From the NCBI GenBank assembly GCA_000969725.1, contig JXSR01S064401.1: 20,820 nucleotides of DNA, one strand, 5' to 3'. This document shows positions 17,190-20,820 of this stretch, in pieces (the stretch's first letter is position 1; each line of letters opens with the position of its first letter). A program made the translations under genes and the position numbers. Under the pieces are notes generated by a model that worked only from the letters and a program-made list of their open reading frames with translations, was not told where the DNA came from and ran no database searches. The stretch is from Ophiothrix spiculata (lineage: Eukaryota > Echinodermata > Ophiuroidea > Amphilepidida > Ophiotrichidae).

Positions 17190-17941
17190 TTACAAAAAGG
17201 ACTTTGTGGAATTCCAGGAAGGTAGTGCAAAATACTGTTCAATCCTGTAGTGTCGGATGACATGGTTATCTTCATTGGGAGGCAGTTCCCTGATTAGCAT
17301 ACAACTTACAAGCCAGTACTTTGTTAAATGTCCCCTCAGACATCTCAAACATTATAGTACTTGTGTAGGCCTACTCTCTTACCAGGGTATCAGTAACAGC
17401 GAGTTAAAATATAGAGTAATAAGACATTATTGAAAAGAAGTCTTCAAGCCAAAATGTAAAACAGACTGGTGGGAAAAATCTTGACAACATATATATTGGC
17501 AGCATGCTGTTTGTCTTGTTCAGCACTGAAGAAACGGAAGGAATGCCGGTGTGAAAGTAATCGTAGTCCCCCTGAAATGATAGGCCGCCTTCCATAGACC
17601 ATGACGGAATAAAGCGTGTAGCTAATGGTGCGTGAGAGTTGTTAGCCTGTACTTTACTGTAGAAACCGGACAATAAGAACGGGAAACTACTATTCCTGCT
17701 ACACCGGGACCAATACTGGTTAAGTTTGAGTTTTCTATGCATAGCTGGTGTGATGTTTTTGCAGTTTGTTTCAATGCTTCTTTGCTCTGCAGATTTAATT
17801 TTGATCAAGTCTGATAGTTTTATAACTAAAGTTTATCCTTCCATTATGAAAATTCATTTTAATTATTTTCATTTTCAATTCATTGCACACTATATTAAAC
17901 AAATTTTGTTCTTGAAGTTACAAAAAGGACTTTGTGGAATT
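17190..17941. repeat. 704-bp segment bracketed by 24-bp perfect direct repeats
   Basis: The 24 bp TTACAAAAAGGAC followed by TTTGTGGAATT occurs at 17190-17213 and again at 17918-17941 without mismatch. The segment between is richer in G+C around 17540-17710 than its surroundings. It carries the longest open frame of the window on the minus strand (17404-17808, 134 codons), whose product I do not recognise. No inverted termini or A-tail are visible. It may be an insertion with a long target duplication, or a local duplication. Confidence 0.6.
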
Positions 17942-18741
17942 ACAAGCACCAAGCTACTCAAATGCTATGAAACGTAAATGATTCTATTACTGTAAGTTGA
18001 AAACTTTAATCCCAAATTTCCTGATTATATTTGCTCATAAACTCGTGCCCAATTTCAAGTTTAATCCATGCATATATCAATAGAATTACAGAATTTTTCC
18101 AAATATATCATGGATAACTCTTGTTATTTAATAATCCTACTGAACAAAAAGGCTGTTATAATATGCCAATTTTCAATGCCCTAAGGGGTATGGAAATTGG
18201 GATAAGATGCTGTTAATATAAAGAAAAAGTGGACCGTGTTGTTATTAAGCTTAAGCAGCTAAAACCGGAATCGAAATTGACTTAAATTGTCATCCTAGCA
18301 TGCACTTGAAAATGTGATAAAAAGGAATTTAGAAAAGTGTGAAAATTAACTGAATGTTAATGAGAAGGATATTATTTCAACACATGATTCAGTTAAGTTT
18401 GAAAATCATTTAGGTGTAAAATGTGGGACCAGATGGCAAAACAAAACAAATGTTTTGTGTTTTGGAATGACGAGGGGGCAGTTTTTATGATTGATTAGTA
18501 TTCATGGTGATGAACTTTTATTTGAAGTTTAGAACTGGAACAATGAAAAAAAGTACAAATTAAATGGAAATTGTATATTATAAAAGTCCTTTGACTAACT
18601 GTACACAACCATTTTCGTAAACTTTTCAACTTGTTTAGGATAGGAAATGCGGTGGTATTCTCAGTAGATTTTATTCTAGATGTGGCATTCTAGGTTGACT
18701 AAAAAGCACAATCTTTTTGCCTGCCCATTTACAATGGTCAC
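17942..18741 (+). other. Intronic stretch, nothing recognised
   Basis: A+T-rich, with no exon-like islands or element ends seen. The SOWAH ankyrin coding sequence expected after 17115 does not appear here. Confidence 0.4.
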
Positions 18742-18836
18742 ATGTGGGAGTACCCATCTCTCATTCCAAGTAGTTAGGTCAGACCCCACCATAATTTGCA
18801 AATGGGGGAATCCTTACATATGCATTGTATCCAATT
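18742..18836 (+). repeat. 95-bp perfect direct repeat, copy 1
   Basis: Starts ATGTGGGAGTACCCATCTCT and is identical over 95 bp to 20726-20820, which reaches the window end, so the full length is unknown. Sequence before the repeat differs between copies, giving a sharp left edge. After 18836 this copy continues ctcagtgcttgg. Confidence 0.9.
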
Positions 18837-19991
18837 CTCAGTGCTTGGTCATTAAGAGTGTTCTGAAATGAGAAACTTGCTTCAAAGTATTGGGCAATTA
18901 TTGAACTAGTACTGTTCCCTTGATCTCCCCTCCCACGGACCCAGTAATGAGCCAAGGTAGTGCGCTGCCTGGGTATGAGGATGTTCTTTCAGCTCACTTT
19001 TGATTTTACTGCAGAGGGTAATGGACAGCTCTGAGCAAGAGCTAGGCAATTATTTCGGCATTTTCCTTGACGTTTTATTTTATATTTTGATAACGGAACA
19101 TTATCAATGAATTTCTTAGAAAATACAGTTCTTATCCCACCCACACACCCACTTCACATTTTTTTGAATACCACAATAGTTTTTGAATAAATGTAATAAA
19201 AGCTAAATCTAATAACATGTACCAATTGATTTAATGAACATTTATTGTAATGACTAATTTTTTTATTTTGGTTATGTTGATTTATTTCCTTATTTGTCAA
19301 AATTTTTAATGATCCTGCATTATAAATCTAGATAAACACTCTTAATTGTAAGATCTCTTGGTGAGTGTTTGTTAAAAGTCATTACATTTTCTCAGAAATT
19401 GAATTGGAAATTCCATTATGTTTCCAGATTGTATAGTGAAGGTTGGACCAATGTAGTGCAATGAAAATATCCTTTAAAAAAACAAAAATTGGTGATTCCA
19501 AAGGAAAAAGGTCATAAATTTATCTGATATGATGAAAATAGGTATAACCCTAACAGAACCAAATCTCACTTAAAAAAGTTAAAAATTCTGTTAGGGTTAA
19601 ACAAAACGGATAATAACATGGCATAGTTTTCAGCGATTCATTTTGTCATTTTTTCTTTGGCTGAAATTACAAAGTGTTCACTGAAGTTGTGGTAGTTATC
19701 TTCCGCTGATAGCAACATATGAAATTATGTGCGAATTTTTCATGTTAATATTTATTATCTGAATACAAAATGATTAATATAAAAAGGAATGTAACCTGAT
19801 AAAAATATGATTTATAGTGCGCTATGCCTCCTTGATTTTTAATTCCATTCAGCCTTAGCACACTTTGCAGATATTCGCTTACCACTGCGGCTCAAGTATA
19901 AGTTCCATTCCACATGAGGCATTGAACCTCGATCAACCCACATATGCATCATCGCTGCCTGGATCAGCTCCCCTAGTTTCGTACATGAGAC
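18837..19991 (+). other. Intronic stretch with one small hairpin
   Basis: A+T-rich. 19545-19599 holds 14-bp perfect inverted arms (TAACCCTAACAGAA and TTCTGTTAGGGTTA) around a 27-base spacer. No gene is recognised. Confidence 0.4.
19545..19599. repeat. Short inverted repeat, 14-bp arms
   Basis: TAACCCTAACAGAA is followed after 27 bases by its perfect reverse complement. It may be a very small foldback element. The TTAGGG-like word is incidental. Confidence 0.6.
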
Positions 19992-20250
19992 AATTGTGAT
20001 GACTCACCCCAAAAAAGGGGGACTTTGCGACAGAACACTGTTCCAGAAACTGGTGAAAATAGGCAGCAAAAAATAAAGAAAATAATAAGAATTTCCAACA
20101 GATTTTCTGTTGTAAAATTTGATTGCCTTGATCAATTTCAACAAGTAAGGTGTTATTTGGAAGCTTAGAAAATTCTATAACAGATGAAATGATAAAATCA
20201 AAATTGATATCATCTTCAAAGTCCCCCCTTTCGGGGTGAGCCATCACAAT
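19992..20250 (-). mobile_element. MITE with TGTGATGGCTCACCCC termini, copy B
   Basis: Read on the minus strand it starts ATTGTGATGGCTCACCCCGA and ends in the inverted form (GGGGTGAGTCATCACAATTG). It aligns along its whole length with copy A at 9501. The minus strand has an uninterrupted frame of about 100 codons that starts inside one end and runs through the other. In copy A the same frame has a stop, so coding is doubtful. Confidence 0.85.
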
Positions 20251-20300
20251 TAGCAGTTAGTTCTTTGTCCAATGGAATTTGAAGCCGACTCAACTTTTTG

Positions 20301-20360
20301 GCACTAGTAGGGTTCGAACTCTGAAACTTTCACACCGCAGGCAAGAGCCTTACCATTTGT
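20301..20360 (-). mobile_element. tRNA-like fragment, probable SINE remnant
   Basis: On the minus strand GGTAAGGCTCTTGCC is followed by a box B match GAGTTCGAACC (20311-20321) and ends near TAGTGCCA. The first bases of a tRNA head and most of box A are missing, and no LINE-type tail follows. The MITE copy B ends 50 bp away. A decayed tRNA or SINE head is the best reading; an intact tRNA gene is excluded. Confidence 0.4.
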
Positions 20361-20725
20361 GTTGAATTGATGCTAACTTGATTGATGCATTTTTTTTTGA
20401 AGGGTATGTATTTCTTAGAAAACAAACTTTTCTTAAAAAAAATCTTAATTGTGTAGAAATGTGTTACTTATTATCAGTTGATTAAAGAAATATCATTTTA
20501 TTCCCAAAGGTCACAAACTTTGTATTTCTTTTATAAATCCAATACCAAACCACAAATACAACTTATTGTTGTCAATGTTCATACAAACCTTTATGATTTT
20601 ATGCAAGAATAAATAATAATCAAACATAAAAATGATTTTGAATGTTAGAAACCAGAGTGCATGTCACCCTTCAGAGTTTAAGTTGGATAACAATAAAACC
20701 GAAATGTACAACCATAAAGTGCTTT
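20361..20725 (+). other. Intronic stretch, nothing recognised
   Basis: A+T-rich, no exon or element ends seen. Confidence 0.4.
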
Positions 20726-20820
20726 ATGTGGGAGTACCCATCTCTCATTCCAAGTAGTTAGGTCAGACCCCACCATAATTTGCAAATGGGGGAATCCTTA
20801 CATATGCATTGTATCCAATT
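20726..20820 (+). repeat. 95-bp perfect direct repeat, copy 2 (truncated by window end)
   Basis: Identical to 18742-18836 over its whole visible length. It begins abruptly after gtgcttt and continues beyond the window. Confidence 0.9.

Noticed and set aside
17404..17808. 134-codon minus-strand frame as a gene
   Set aside because: No recognisable domain, no promoter or splice evidence, and it sits within a probable inserted segment; kept only as a finding.
19545..19599. Telomere-like TTAGGG sequence
   Set aside because: Only a single TTAGGG-like word per arm, explained by a short inverted repeat rather than an array.
1..20820. CRISPR array, operon or other prokaryotic system
   Set aside because: The repeated units are exons with GT-AG borders and related introns; there are no regular spacers, ribosome binding sites or long ORFs.

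Overview
The window is eukaryotic: about two-thirds A+T, with no long ORFs, GT-AG exon islands only 66-312 bp long, long introns, and many short inverted-repeat transposons plus a tRNA-derived SINE. Together these suggest an invertebrate animal, probably a marine deuterostome (echinoderm-like) or another marine invertebrate. The phylum is inferred only from the style of the repeats and is weak. All exons I can support are on the + strand, and all fit in phase 0. They are most simply read as the interior of one protein-coding gene whose start and stop both lie outside the window. Layout: an exon at 77-217; seven intact 66- or 69-bp exons between 1145 and 7445 that are copies of one 22-23 codon cassette; a 312-bp charged exon at 9817-10128; a possible exon at 10844-10921; an exon at 11004-11075; and an exon at 17014-17115. 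The last one encodes LDPLEREWMM..., which resembles the stretch that opens the ankyrin-repeat region of SOWAH (sosondowah) family proteins. I therefore read the gene as a SOWAH homologue and the upstream exons as its low-complexity, Ser/Pro/charged linker. The ankyrin repeats themselves must lie beyond 20820. The main finding is the duplicated cassette array. Each unit is an exon plus its flanking intron, the exons are symmetrical (0-0), and most encode P-[A/L]-P-R-x-[I/T]-S-[S/T]-x-x-[S/G]. Three copies carry RRIS, a basophilic-kinase type motif. Two more copies are dead: one in the same orientation (2839-2910) with an in-frame stop and no donor, and one inverted (2604-2672) with a frame-breaking deletion. 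The two dead copies share derived changes and can pair as a hairpin. Intronic repeats include foldback/MITE-like elements at 1658-1861, 4226-4331, 4487-5036, 5102-5437, 9501-9752, 13198-13623, 14776-15027, 16472-16837 and 19992-20250 (the last is a reverse-orientation relative of the one at 9501); a SINE at 5688-5954; a tRNA-like fragment near 20301-20360; a 24-bp direct repeat bracketing about 700 bp (17190-17941); and a perfect 95-bp direct repeat (18742-18836 and 20726-20820) that runs off the window end. The remaining intronic sequence shows nothing I can name. All alignments were made by eye.
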